64,000 nt of DNA from Aureibacter tunicatorum (GTDB lineage: Bacteria > Bacteroidota > Bacteroidia > Cytophagales > Cyclobacteriaceae). A program made the position numbers and the translations under genes. The notes under the pieces are model-generated. The model did not search any database, was not told the DNA's origin, and saw nothing but the letters and a program-made list of their open reading frames with translations. This document shows positions 26,810 through 35,638 of this stretch, in pieces (the stretch's first letter is position 1; each line of letters starts with the position of its first letter). The DNA lies in assembly GCF_036492635.1 (NCBI RefSeq), contig NZ_AP025305.1, forward strand, positions 2,728,001-2,792,000, given 5' to 3'.

Positions 26810-27019
26810 TTACGAAACCTTGCTTTTGCAATTATTTAAGCCTCTACATGAACTATAGCTATGAAATTTTTTAGAATACTTGCCTCCACAAACATAAACT
26901 ACATCATTTTTCAATGATATTTTTATTTCTTCTCGGTCATATACACTTGAATAATTACCTTTTAAAGTACATCCAGAGAATAAAAATAGAGTTATTAACG
27001 ATATATACAGTTGATTCAT
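26810..27019 (-). CDS. Truncated small lipoprotein with CRGLNNC motif
   Basis: A 69-residue predicted lipoprotein: signal peptide LYISLITLFLFSGC, lipobox Cys at about 17. The end reads VYVCGGKYSKKFHSY then SCRGLNNCKSKVS. Bacteroidota have a common small module of the form VYxC....KKYH....CRGL..C......V....A...GR.PC..CY; here the protein stops straight after the CRGLNNC part and the second half of the module is absent. The sequence downstream in all three frames does not supply it. It is therefore probably a broken or shortened member. It lies 26 bases downstream of the exported protein gene. Confidence 0.55.
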   Translation of the reverse strand: MNQLYISLITLFLFSGCTLKGNYSSVYDREEIKISLKNDVVYVCGGKYSKKFHSYSSCRGLNNCKSKVS

Positions 27020-27045
27020 AATAGTTTAAAAGATTTAGTCAATAG

Positions 27046-27870
27046 TTATTTTTCTGTATCCAACAACTTCTTCCATGCTTTCATTTTCATGGTCGCTAAA
27101 GACTCATTTTTAAGATCAAATATTGAAACCATATTTTTAGATAAAACAGTATGCTGATCCCAACTTAAATAATCCTTATAAAGTAATAATGTACAAATAT
27201 CAGTTGATGAAATGTACTCACTATTAACATGTGAATGAGATGTCGTTTCAATAGTATTTCCATTTTCATCTTGCTCATATGGGAAGCTTAGTATTGAATT
27301 ATGTATTTTTTCCTTATTAATAAATTTACTCTTTTCATCATAATGAAGTAAATAGTCATTGCCAAGCAAGACAACTCCAGAAACTTGAGGTCCTGTCAAT
27401 ACAAAAACTCTCTGTCCTTCATTGGAAATTAAAGGGATAAAGTTCATCGCTGTATTTTCATAAAAGCTATAATATTCATCTTCATTTGTATAGACTCTCT
27501 CAACAGCGTCTTCTCTCATCGTTATCAGAGATTTTTCGTGACTTGTTGCCATTTGACTAACTTCCTCGATTTTAAAATTATCTGATTGAATAATATCATC
27601 AAATACATACTTGATTAGTATATTATTTTGATCAAACCTACTGTAAAATATAGTACATATTTTTCCTTTTTCATTTTCATAAGACAAATAGCCTCCTAAT
27701 GAATCTTTTTTAGTGTCAAAATTAGACAACATATGATCTGTAGCCAACCAAGACCCCTTCTCTAGTCTATACAACATTTTGCCTTCATTTAAAATTTGAT
27801 CACTTTTTTTATTGTTCGAAAAGGAGGAGGAGGTTAAAAACAATAAAATAATAAAAATAAATCTTTTCAT
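27046..27870 (-). CDS. Unrecognised exported protein
   Basis: A 274-residue protein with a signal peptide (FIFIILLFLTSSSFS) and no lipobox or T9SS tail. The mature part is beta-rich and charged (GGYLSYENEKGKICTIFYSR, later VFVLTGPQVSGVVLLGNDYL). I do not recognise a family. It is followed by the truncated lipoprotein gene in the same direction, so the two may be co-transcribed. AT-rich accessory context. Confidence 0.7.
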   Translation of the reverse strand: MKRFIFIILLFLTSSSFSNNKKSDQILNEGKMLYRLEKGSWLATDHMLSNFDTKKDSLGGYLSYENEKGKICTIFYSRFDQNNILIKYVFDDIIQSDNFKIEEVSQMATSHEKSLITMREDAVERVYTNEDEYYSFYENTAMNFIPLISNEGQRVFVLTGPQVSGVVLLGNDYLLHYDEKSKFINKEKIHNSILSFPYEQDENGNTIETTSHSHVNSEYISSTDICTLLLYKDYLSWDQHTVLSKNMVSIFDLKNESLATMKMKAWKKLLDTEK

Positions 27871-28007
27871 TTCAGTTAATTTTGGACTTGAAAAATATCA
27901 AGGAATCTACAAAAAAATGGTTAAGACCATACATTGGAGTTGAATATTATTCCTAAATTCTACACCTAATCCTATTTCAAATAATTACTATTAAAAAAAA
28001 GCATATT

Positions 28008-28047
28008 AAACACCGAGACCTTTCAAAGTCCCGATGTCTCGCAAATT
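28008..28047 (-). terminator. Weak terminator-like hairpin after the PhoD gene
   Basis: CGAGAC pairs with GTCTCG across a 16-base loop that can itself fold. On the minus strand a TTTAATATGCTTTTTTTT stretch follows nearby. Not a canonical compact terminator. Confidence 0.4.
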
Positions 28048-30168
28048 TTACTGCTTTATGAATTTTCTAGTTTTTCTTTGATTGCCTTGCTCCAAGCTAA
28101 GTATGTATGAACCTGTCTTCAATAGTGAGACATCCTTCAAATTGTAAATATATTCGCCACCTTCCAAATCCTCTATGGACTTCGAAATGACAATATTACC
28201 CAGCAAATCATATACATTGATATTCATGCTTGTCCCTCCTACTGCCGCAAAGTGAATATTCAATTCACTCACTGTCGGATTTGGGTAAACGCCCATCAAA
28301 GCGAATATTTCCGCTCCTTCAAATCCGTAATCAGGAGCCAACGCAGCCGCGGATTTTCTCGACGACGCTGAGCTTGTCGATGACAAGTGATTATCTCCGC
28401 TTGCTGATTGATAACCAAAGCCATAATTCACATGGTAGTTTTGGCTCTCAACAGTATTGACATAATACCAATCCGCTTGCACCCTGTTGTTATTAAAATC
28501 TATTAAAATAAAACCATGATCATGAAGGTTGGTCTTCTTGATATGAGGATTGAAAACTCTCAACAGCCAGCCCAAAAAGCTATCCGAGATATTGACAAAC
28601 TCATCCACATTAGCCGAAGTTACGCTTGGCGTCACAAACTCAACAGCAACGGATCCTCTGCCGCTTGACTTGGTGTAGCTGCTCTTGTTTTTTATCACAT
28701 CCGCAGCGAATGTCATATGGATATCTCCTGTAGCGACCACAACATTCTCAATAGATTGTCCTGAAATATGGTTTAACAAATTCTGTCTCTCATCCTCATA
28801 GCCTTCCCATGAATCATCCAGACTAAGCGCGTAAACCGGCATCATCAATACTTGATTTCCGATCAATTTCCATTGAGCCGATGAATTGGAAAGCTTGTTT
28901 GTCAACCAATTATATTGCTCTTGCCCTAAGATCGTTCTCGAGGAGTTTGCTCTTTGAGAAGATCGAATGTCACTAGCATTTCCTGAAGTAATCACAGAAA
29001 TGAACTTTTGCCATACAGAATCCTGAAGATATGTGGCAGAATCAAACGTCAAATTGCCAGTCAAGCCCTTGTTGATACTCTCAATGATATAATCCATTTC
29101 CTCCTCTGTCATACTTTCAGCAGCATTGCCAAGCACCAATTCCAAATCGAAATTAGTTTCACTCGCCAACTCTTTGATCAATCCTTCAGTAGCGTATTTC
29201 TTAGCTTTCTTTCTCGATGATCCTTGTTTTTGCCTGCCTTCAACTCTCGTATCAATCATAATTATGTCCAATAGATCTCCATAATTGATATCTCTGTAAA
29301 TTCTACCTTCCGTGATTCCTTCCCTAACCGGAAGCCATTCAAAATAAGCCTTTTTCGCATTCGATTTTCTTACCTCCCAATCGCCTTCGTTGGATTGATG
29401 ATTTTCCGCACCATCTTTATAAGCATCATTCGTAAACTCATGATCATCCCAAGTAGTAATAAACGGATATTGTTGGTGAACCGCTTGCAAGCCCGGATCC
29501 ATTCTGTAAAACGAATACCTTACTCTATAATCTTTCAAACTTACAATCTCATGCTTAGGCTCATGTCCTCTTTTCAGTTTATCACTGTAACCATACCCTC
29601 CTTCTTCATATTCATATATATAATCTCCAAGATGCAATATCACATCGATGTCATTTCTTTTTGACATATGATCATAAACATTGAAGAATCCTTGTTGATA
29701 ATTGGAACAAGAAACGACAGCCACTCGAACTCTATCGCTGTCCACAGGAGCTGTTTTGGTTCTGCCTACCGGAGAAGTGATTCCATTTGCATGAAACCTG
29801 TAATAATACGTTTGAAAAGGCTCCAATTGATCGACATCGACCTTAACGGTATAGTCTCTGTCTGCGTTCGTCATAAAGTTCCCTTCTCTTACGACCTGAC
29901 TAAAACCTTGATCAATAGCAACTTCCCAAGACACATTGATTTCTTGATCAACATCGGGTGTGACACGCGTCCAAATAATCACCCTATCCGACAAGGGATC
30001 TCCTGAAGCCACCCCATGATAAAATGGACCTCCTGAAATTGCGTTTGCAGCATTCAGTCTGCTTTGTGAATTGCGTAATAATTGCACATTTTGGGCTATC
30101 GCAAATTGAGTTGAAATGAAAAGCGACATTGCCAATACCAGTAATGTTTGTAATTTTTGAGATTTCAT
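28048..30168 (-). CDS. PhoD-family alkaline phosphatase/phosphodiesterase with T9SS type A tail
   Basis: A 706-residue secreted phosphoesterase. Signal peptide LLVLAMSLFISTQFAIAQ; N-terminal PhoD Ig-like domain (FYHGVASGDPLSDRVIIWTR) to about 150; metallophosphatase domain with HLGDYIYEYE, TWDDHEFTNDAY and GDIHMTFAAD, the metal-binding Asp/His set of PhoD. A C-terminal type A sorting domain (about 625-706: GVYPNPTVSELN ... GSYILSLEQG) directs secretion by T9SS. Known PhoD enzymes act on phosphodiesters and phosphomonoesters for phosphate supply. An insert of about 70 residues in the middle (LELVLGNAAESMTEEEM) is longer than in minimal PhoD. Monocistronic. Confidence 0.92.
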   Translation of the reverse strand: MKSQKLQTLLVLAMSLFISTQFAIAQNVQLLRNSQSRLNAANAISGGPFYHGVASGDPLSDRVIIWTRVTPDVDQEINVSWEVAIDQGFSQVVREGNFMTNADRDYTVKVDVDQLEPFQTYYYRFHANGITSPVGRTKTAPVDSDRVRVAVVSCSNYQQGFFNVYDHMSKRNDIDVILHLGDYIYEYEEGGYGYSDKLKRGHEPKHEIVSLKDYRVRYSFYRMDPGLQAVHQQYPFITTWDDHEFTNDAYKDGAENHQSNEGDWEVRKSNAKKAYFEWLPVREGITEGRIYRDINYGDLLDIIMIDTRVEGRQKQGSSRKKAKKYATEGLIKELASETNFDLELVLGNAAESMTEEEMDYIIESINKGLTGNLTFDSATYLQDSVWQKFISVITSGNASDIRSSQRANSSRTILGQEQYNWLTNKLSNSSAQWKLIGNQVLMMPVYALSLDDSWEGYEDERQNLLNHISGQSIENVVVATGDIHMTFAADVIKNKSSYTKSSGRGSVAVEFVTPSVTSANVDEFVNISDSFLGWLLRVFNPHIKKTNLHDHGFILIDFNNNRVQADWYYVNTVESQNYHVNYGFGYQSASGDNHLSSTSSASSRKSAAALAPDYGFEGAEIFALMGVYPNPTVSELNIHFAAVGGTSMNINVYDLLGNIVISKSIEDLEGGEYIYNLKDVSLLKTGSYILSLEQGNQRKTRKFIKQ

Positions 30169-30490
30169 AATGTTTAATTTTATTAATTATATCTCACAAA
30201 ATTATATAACAAGACTTTAGCTTTATTTATCAAAAATTAAAGAATTCATCAATTCAACTTTATCCAAAAAACACAAAAACCGAAACATAATAATCAAATC
30301 ATAAAGAAAAATAATGGAGGCATCAACATATATCACTACCTAAAAGAAAATCTATATTAGTAAATCAACAAACAAGTTCTTTCAGTTTCCAAATTCGAAT
30401 TAATTACTATTGCCAACTTTATTTTGTCAAATTCTTTTCACAACTCTCAACATAGAACCCATGCGCAAGTTCATGTAATAAGCATCAATA
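30169..30490. other. Divergent intergenic region
   Basis: About 320 AT-rich bases between the PhoD gene and the M91-like gene. No gene, repeat or clear promoter was identified. Confidence 0.4.
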
Positions 30491-31825
30491 TTGTATCAAA
30501 AAGCAGTGCCAATATACTCTTCCCATTCCAAATGTTCCAATACACGAGTTTCTTCGAAAGCAAAAGGGACTAATGCGCTGTCTACGAAATATTCAAATAA
30601 CATTGCCATTCAAGCCATGTTTACGGCTACGGCATTCAGAGACAAAATGAGAGATACTGAACCTGATCATTTTGAAACTCGACATGCTTTTGAGCCCCTG
30701 AGCAAAAAGCTTGAAAACGCATTAGAAGCCTATGCGAAACTCGAAGAGTACAATTCCATTTTATCACTGGAGCATCCATTTTGGGTATTTGGAGCTACGC
30801 TCGAAAACTATCACAAAAAGAAACAAGCTTTATTGCATCAACAATTCGCGTTGATTGACGAAATGGAACATTTAGTTTACGCTTGGTACGCAAAACATCA
30901 AATCAGCTATGAAAGCCCTGATCACCTCCCTTTTGGCAGAGCTTTCTTCACTCTACTGGATGAACTGCAAACCGAGCATATAAAACTTGTAAACGAAACC
31001 GTCAGAAACGGTTTTAACATATGGCTTCCGGACCAGTATCAAATGAACGACACTGAATATGAATCTTTGCAAAGTTTTTGGCAAAACTTGATTAGAAACA
31101 AAACCAACTTATCTCTTAACCATACATGCCTTGAACATGATGCTGAGGCAACGGAAGAATTCAAACTTGCCCATTATTCCAATTGGGCTAAAATCATGAG
31201 CAGGCCTTTTGGCAGATGGCTTTTGCGCGAAATCGCCGCATTTCCGAACAAAGTTGAAATCAAGCCTCTCACGAGCGTTCACGATGAAGACAGATGCTCT
31301 CCTCAGACTCTCAATGATGATCCTAAAATGGGAAGAGCACATTCCAGACAACCTTTTAATGAATCTTTTCCTGTGCCAAATGTCGTAGAACCAAGTCCAG
31401 AGGGAGGTATCGCTTCGACAATCACTTTCAATCATAAAGACCAAAGCATCATAAATGGCAGATTCTACGCTGGCAATGACTGGCTTGTAGACGATCCTCC
31501 TGAATACAAAACCGTCCCCACAGTGATGATTCCTAACGACCCAGAACTAAAGCCTGACAGATTAAAGGGCTCTATAACTTTTACGACTCCCTTCATCAAT
31601 TTGGGACATGAACTGGGTCATGCTTACCATTTTCAAAGAGGCATGGGCTTGGCATTAATTTATCAGGAAATATTCAAAAGAAGGCCCAAATGGAAATATT
31701 GGACCTCGCTTGAAGAATATGCGATTATCAACTTTGTCGAGAATGAAATGAGGAAAGAGCATGGTATCCCTCCAAGATTCTTTCATCTCACCACTCCAAA
31801 GTCTTTCTCAGACTTTCTCGTTTAA
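30491..31825 (+). CDS. M91/NleD-like zinc peptidase with N-terminal leader (candidate injected effector)
   Basis: 444 residues. Near the C-terminus HELGHAYHFQRG holds HExxH at 373-377 and a further His at 380; EEYAIINFVENEMR follows and could supply the Glu ligand. This layout fits the M91 effector peptidases (NleD type), which cleave host proteins in known members. Residues 1-41 are a Ser/Lys/Asn-rich leader ending NNIAIQAMF, with no signal peptide. I keep the TTG start at 30491: it gives MYQK, like MYKN in the gene at 24993, and a stop (30479-30481) lies just upstream. The first in-frame ATG (30617) would remove the leader. Host target unknown. Confidence 0.75.
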   Translation: MYQKAVPIYSSHSKCSNTRVSSKAKGTNALSTKYSNNIAIQAMFTATAFRDKMRDTEPDHFETRHAFEPLSKKLENALEAYAKLEEYNSILSLEHPFWVFGATLENYHKKKQALLHQQFALIDEMEHLVYAWYAKHQISYESPDHLPFGRAFFTLLDELQTEHIKLVNETVRNGFNIWLPDQYQMNDTEYESLQSFWQNLIRNKTNLSLNHTCLEHDAEATEEFKLAHYSNWAKIMSRPFGRWLLREIAAFPNKVEIKPLTSVHDEDRCSPQTLNDDPKMGRAHSRQPFNESFPVPNVVEPSPEGGIASTITFNHKDQSIINGRFYAGNDWLVDDPPEYKTVPTVMIPNDPELKPDRLKGSITFTTPFINLGHELGHAYHFQRGMGLALIYQEIFKRRPKWKYWTSLEEYAIINFVENEMRKEHGIPPRFFHLTTPKSFSDFLV

Positions 31826-31840
31826 ATATTGTAATCAAGG

Positions 31841-32485
31841 CTAAACGGACACTAATCCAACCTTGATCGCAAACCTTGTCAAGCCAACCACATTTTTAAC
31901 ACCAAGCTTCAACATCAAGCTTTTTCTATAGCTCTCAACGGTATGTTTGCTTAGAAAAAGTCGATCGGCAATTTCTTGCGTTGTAAACTCCTCCGCTATC
32001 AAAGACAGAACTTCCTTTTCCCTATTAGTCAAATGTATGTGATCTCCCTCTTTTTGATGCTTGTCCGCCACCTTTTTAACCTCCGATATCTCCTGAGAAT
32101 AATACTTGCCCCCGCTCAATATTTCATTGATGGCTCTAAGCACTTCAGACTTCTCTGCGTTCTTTAATATATAACCGCTAGCCTCTTGATTGTACACTTT
32201 TTCAACATGCGAAGCGTCATTATGCATGCTCAAAACCAATACTTTCAAGCCCAAATATTCTGTTTTCAAATACTTCAACAACTCGCATCCATCCATTTCA
32301 GGCATGCTGAGATCGGTAATCACTAGATCTATATTTTCAGCGCCATTGATTTCCAAATACTTGACCAACTCGCTTCCATCCTTAAAAATATACGACACAT
32401 TCAATTGAGCGTCGCTTTCAACAATTTTAGATAAACCTTGAGCGAATATCTTATGATCATCAACTATAATTACATTACGCTTCAT
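31841..32485 (-). CDS. NarL/LuxR-family response regulator
   Basis: About 214 residues. Receiver domain with acidic pair in IIVDDHK, phospho-acceptor Asp in LVITDLSMPEMDG and the conserved Lys in GYILKNA. C-terminal LuxR-type HTH (LTNREKEVLSLIAEEFTTQE, then HTVESYRKSLMLKLG). It is the partner of the overlapping histidine kinase. I choose the ATG at 32485, which overlaps the kinase stop by 11 bases, over two upstream in-frame ATGs (32497, 32491). It probably regulates surface-adhesin genes upstream in the same block (inference). Confidence 0.93.
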   Translation of the reverse strand: MKRNVIIVDDHKIFAQGLSKIVESDAQLNVSYIFKDGSELVKYLEINGAENIDLVITDLSMPEMDGCELLKYLKTEYLGLKVLVLSMHNDASHVEKVYNQEASGYILKNAEKSEVLRAINEILSGGKYYSQEISEVKKVADKHQKEGDHIHLTNREKEVLSLIAEEFTTQEIADRLFLSKHTVESYRKSLMLKLGVKNVVGLTRFAIKVGLVSV

Positions 32486-34586
32486 ACACATTTTCATTAA
32501 TATTTATCGGAAGATTTATCACAATATTCACCCCTTTGCCGGGATGAGTATCAATATGCAACTCGCCATGCAAGCTCTTCACTCTATTCTGAATATTCAT
32601 CAGGCCAATTCCTTTGTTAGCATCCACAAGCTTCTGGTCAAAACCATCACCATCATCTTCATAGACCAAACTCAACTCATTATCGAAACAACTTAAGTTG
32701 ATATCCAAATTTGACGCATTGGCATGTTTCACTGCATTGCTCACCAACTCCTGTATTATGCAATACATATTAGCTAAAATATCTGATGGCAATTCATTGA
32801 TTTGCTTATAGGGATAAAAATTTCTATTGATCTTCAAATAAGTAGAATTCTCTATAGCGTCAAAATACTCGCTCAATAATGACGTGAATACTTCCAGTTC
32901 GATATCCTTTGGCACCAATGCATGGGAAATTTCTCTAACCTTGCCATATGTCTTATCAACATATTGATATATTTCATTCAAGTCATTTTCAGATATCGGA
33001 TGATTGCCTAATTGCAACTTGATAGCTGCCAAGCTTCCTCCTATGCTGTCATGCAATTCTTGGGAAATACGCTGCCTTTCGCTATTCTGTCCCGACATCG
33101 TAGCGGTAATCAACTTCAATTCCTGATTTTTCAAAAGCGTCTCAACTTGTTGCTTAGCCATCTGTTCCTGCTTTGCGAGCAAGGCTTTTCTGGACTTGGA
33201 TTTCTGCTGGCTTAAAGCCATTGCCATCACCACAGGAATCAAAATGATAAAAAATAAAAATATCAACAAATTCCTTATCCCTTTCTCTTTCTCAATCTTC
33301 GCTTTATTCAATAAAGCAGAATTTTCCAACTGGTGGATTTCATTGCTTCTTGTGACTGAATCTTTTTGCAATTTCAGAAATCTGTTCTCCGCTTTTTCGG
33401 CCTGAAGCTTCTGCTCCAACTGCAACTTTGACAACTCTTTGTTTTTTTGCATCAAAGCCAACTCTCTCCTGCTTTTCTCATTTTTTAGTTTGAGTATTTC
33501 CTTCTCCTTTCTTACTGTTTGATACTTCACCTCAAGCTCATTAATCTTAGCGTAGTTCTGAGCGGCATGAATAGAATCGGTTATATTATTTATTTTAGTC
33601 AAATAAGCGTGAGCTTTCTCATAATCCCCCTTGAATATCATTATACTCTCAAGATCTGCATATATTTCTTTCAAATAATTAAGATGTCCAAGTTTTTCAG
33701 CTATGACCAAAGCTTGAATCAAAATTGCTGAGGCCTCTTCCATTTTCTGCATTTTTATAAGCAATTGGGACATCTCAAGCATTACATACACCTCCATATT
33801 CTTATGGGCATTTTTTTTGGAAATATCGTAAGCCTTTTCCAAATATGAATATGCTTCCAAGTCCTTGCCCATCATAGACATTGAAGTAGCTATTTCCATC
33901 CTCGTAGTTACTTCACATTGTATGTCTTTCATGTCAGCGCACATTTTCAATGCTTTTCGAGCATATGCTATCGACAATTCGTATTCTTCCATAGAACTAT
34001 ACGCGCTGCCTATATTGATATAACTTGCGTAAACAACCCTAGGATTCTCACTGGAATTTATGCATTCCATGAACATAGAAATAGATTTTTCATACTCCTC
34101 TTTCTGTAAATAAGCTCTGGCTAACCCATGAATATGCGTGAAATAAAGATTTTTATTATTTGACTTTTCAGCAATCTCAACCCCATTGATATGCATTTCC
34201 AATGCCTTGTCATTCATGCTCTGATTGAGATAAGCAATCCCCATGGTATTGTACATAAGAGAGATTCTAGAAATGGATTTTTCATCTTCCTTGCCTTCCA
34301 ACAATTTCAATGTCTTATTGCAAAAATAAATCGAAGAATCTCCATCTCCATGGACATTATAATATTGACCTAAAGCTCCCAATGACCTTATTTTCATATC
34401 CTCATTAGAAGCGTTTGCGTAAAGTCTAAGCAATCTTTTCTTGGCTGTCAAATGATCTTTGGTATTGATTTGCTTCCAAGCCGAAAAATACTCTTTCAAT
34501 GCCAAAGAATCCGTTTGTTGAGACCAAGCGTCAAAGTAAAATAGGCTAATCCCTAACAGCAATATCAATCCTCTAATTTTGACCAT
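32475..34586 (-). CDS. TPR-containing sensor histidine kinase (HisKA_3/NarX type)
   Basis: About 703 residues. Signal peptide (GLILLLGISLFYFDAWS), then roughly six to eight TPR-like helical repeats to about 370 in the periplasm, a coiled coil (about 370-450), one membrane helix (NLLIFLFFIILIPVVMAM) and a cytoplasmic kinase. The phospho-acceptor His is in QELHDSIGGSLAA, and the ATPase domain has EDDGDGFD and GIGLMNIQNRV. No receiver is fused. I start at ATG 34586 since the frame upstream only adds a TTG. It lies 59 bases after porP-like gene 1 with no terminator between, so it may be the end of the adhesin operon. Confidence 0.92.
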   Translation of the reverse strand: MVKIRGLILLLGISLFYFDAWSQQTDSLALKEYFSAWKQINTKDHLTAKKRLLRLYANASNEDMKIRSLGALGQYYNVHGDGDSSIYFCNKTLKLLEGKEDEKSISRISLMYNTMGIAYLNQSMNDKALEMHINGVEIAEKSNNKNLYFTHIHGLARAYLQKEEYEKSISMFMECINSSENPRVVYASYINIGSAYSSMEEYELSIAYARKALKMCADMKDIQCEVTTRMEIATSMSMMGKDLEAYSYLEKAYDISKKNAHKNMEVYVMLEMSQLLIKMQKMEEASAILIQALVIAEKLGHLNYLKEIYADLESIMIFKGDYEKAHAYLTKINNITDSIHAAQNYAKINELEVKYQTVRKEKEILKLKNEKSRRELALMQKNKELSKLQLEQKLQAEKAENRFLKLQKDSVTRSNEIHQLENSALLNKAKIEKEKGIRNLLIFLFFIILIPVVMAMALSQQKSKSRKALLAKQEQMAKQQVETLLKNQELKLITATMSGQNSERQRISQELHDSIGGSLAAIKLQLGNHPISENDLNEIYQYVDKTYGKVREISHALVPKDIELEVFTSLLSEYFDAIENSTYLKINRNFYPYKQINELPSDILANMYCIIQELVSNAVKHANASNLDINLSCFDNELSLVYEDDGDGFDQKLVDANKGIGLMNIQNRVKSLHGELHIDTHPGKGVNIVINLPININENVYEA

Positions 34587-34645
34587 TTTTTCCAACTTCC
34601 TACCTAAGACTCAACATATCAATAATTAACTAAATCATATCATGA

Positions 34646-35635
34646 TTACCAAAAATATTGACCTGCATTCTTCAATTTATAAAAATAAACACTCAAAGAG
34701 CCTTCTATCAATGTCTTGTGACTTTGATGCAAAGGGTTTGAAAATGCCAAATTAAACCTGTAATTATCAGCAAACTGCAAGCCTACAAAAGTTGTAAAAT
34801 ACTCGTTTTGACTATAAGTCAAGCCCAACCTTAAAACACTTTGATACTCCATTTGGCTTGTTATAGCAAATCTCTGTTCTAAGGTGTTAATTTCAAAAAT
34901 GCCTGAATTCAACCATTCGATATTTCGATTTATCAGGAACCTATACCCTCCGGAAAAATTCAATAATGAAAAAATTTCATCTTGTGGTTTAAAACCCTTG
35001 CTTGAAGCTTTTTCTCGATAAGAAAGTCCTATATAAGCATTATATGTATGATATGAAGCGCCTACATTAACGGTAAAAACGGAGCTATTTCCATCATGAG
35101 CCAGATAATCTTGATATATAGGATCAAGTTCGTGCCTCACATTCAAAGCGTCAATATCTATCCTTTGATTTACATAACCTAAGCCTACACCCAAAGACAA
35201 CATAGCATTCAAGCTCGCTGGAATATGAAGAGCGTAACTATTTTCCAAAACAGATACTTTGTACTCTCCCAAAGAGGTGAAATGATATGAAAGCCCTGCT
35301 CCAAAACGACTTTTACCATCATGATAAACCCTTCTTTTTCTTTTTAATGATAATTTGGTCGCTCGGCATTCCCTCATTGAATTACTTCCTTTTCCCTTAA
35401 CCTTCGGATAGGTTAAATTGAATGAAGCAAAAGAGTTTCGAAGATTCAAGCCGTCATCATACTTTACTTGTCCTACTCCGGCATCCAAATGCCAATATGG
35501 GTTTATCCCTGCATATGATGCATTTATCACTTGGGGAGTTTGATATTTTTGTTTGAATGATATTCTATCCTGAGCATTCGCATTGATCGTTCCAATAACT
35601 AGAAGTATCAATGCTGTACAGATTTTATTTTTCAT
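34646..35635 (-). CDS. PorP/SprF-family outer-membrane protein (partner 1)
   Basis: A 329-residue predicted beta-barrel with signal peptide (ICTALILLVIGTINANAQ). RISFKQKYQTPQVINASYAG, a proline/aromatic start typical of PorP/SprF, leads into barrel strands ending NAGQYFW. PorP/SprF proteins are needed for T9SS export or attachment of type B (CHU_C) clients, with each usually encoded beside its client. Here it starts 3 bases after the 2194-residue adhesin, so that is its likely client. Paralogue of the protein at 42356. Confidence 0.9.
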   Translation of the reverse strand: MKNKICTALILLVIGTINANAQDRISFKQKYQTPQVINASYAGINPYWHLDAGVGQVKYDDGLNLRNSFASFNLTYPKVKGKGSNSMRECRATKLSLKRKRRVYHDGKSRFGAGLSYHFTSLGEYKVSVLENSYALHIPASLNAMLSLGVGLGYVNQRIDIDALNVRHELDPIYQDYLAHDGNSSVFTVNVGASYHTYNAYIGLSYREKASSKGFKPQDEIFSLLNFSGGYRFLINRNIEWLNSGIFEINTLEQRFAITSQMEYQSVLRLGLTYSQNEYFTTFVGLQFADNYRFNLAFSNPLHQSHKTLIEGSLSVYFYKLKNAGQYFW

Positions 35636-35638
35636 GAC

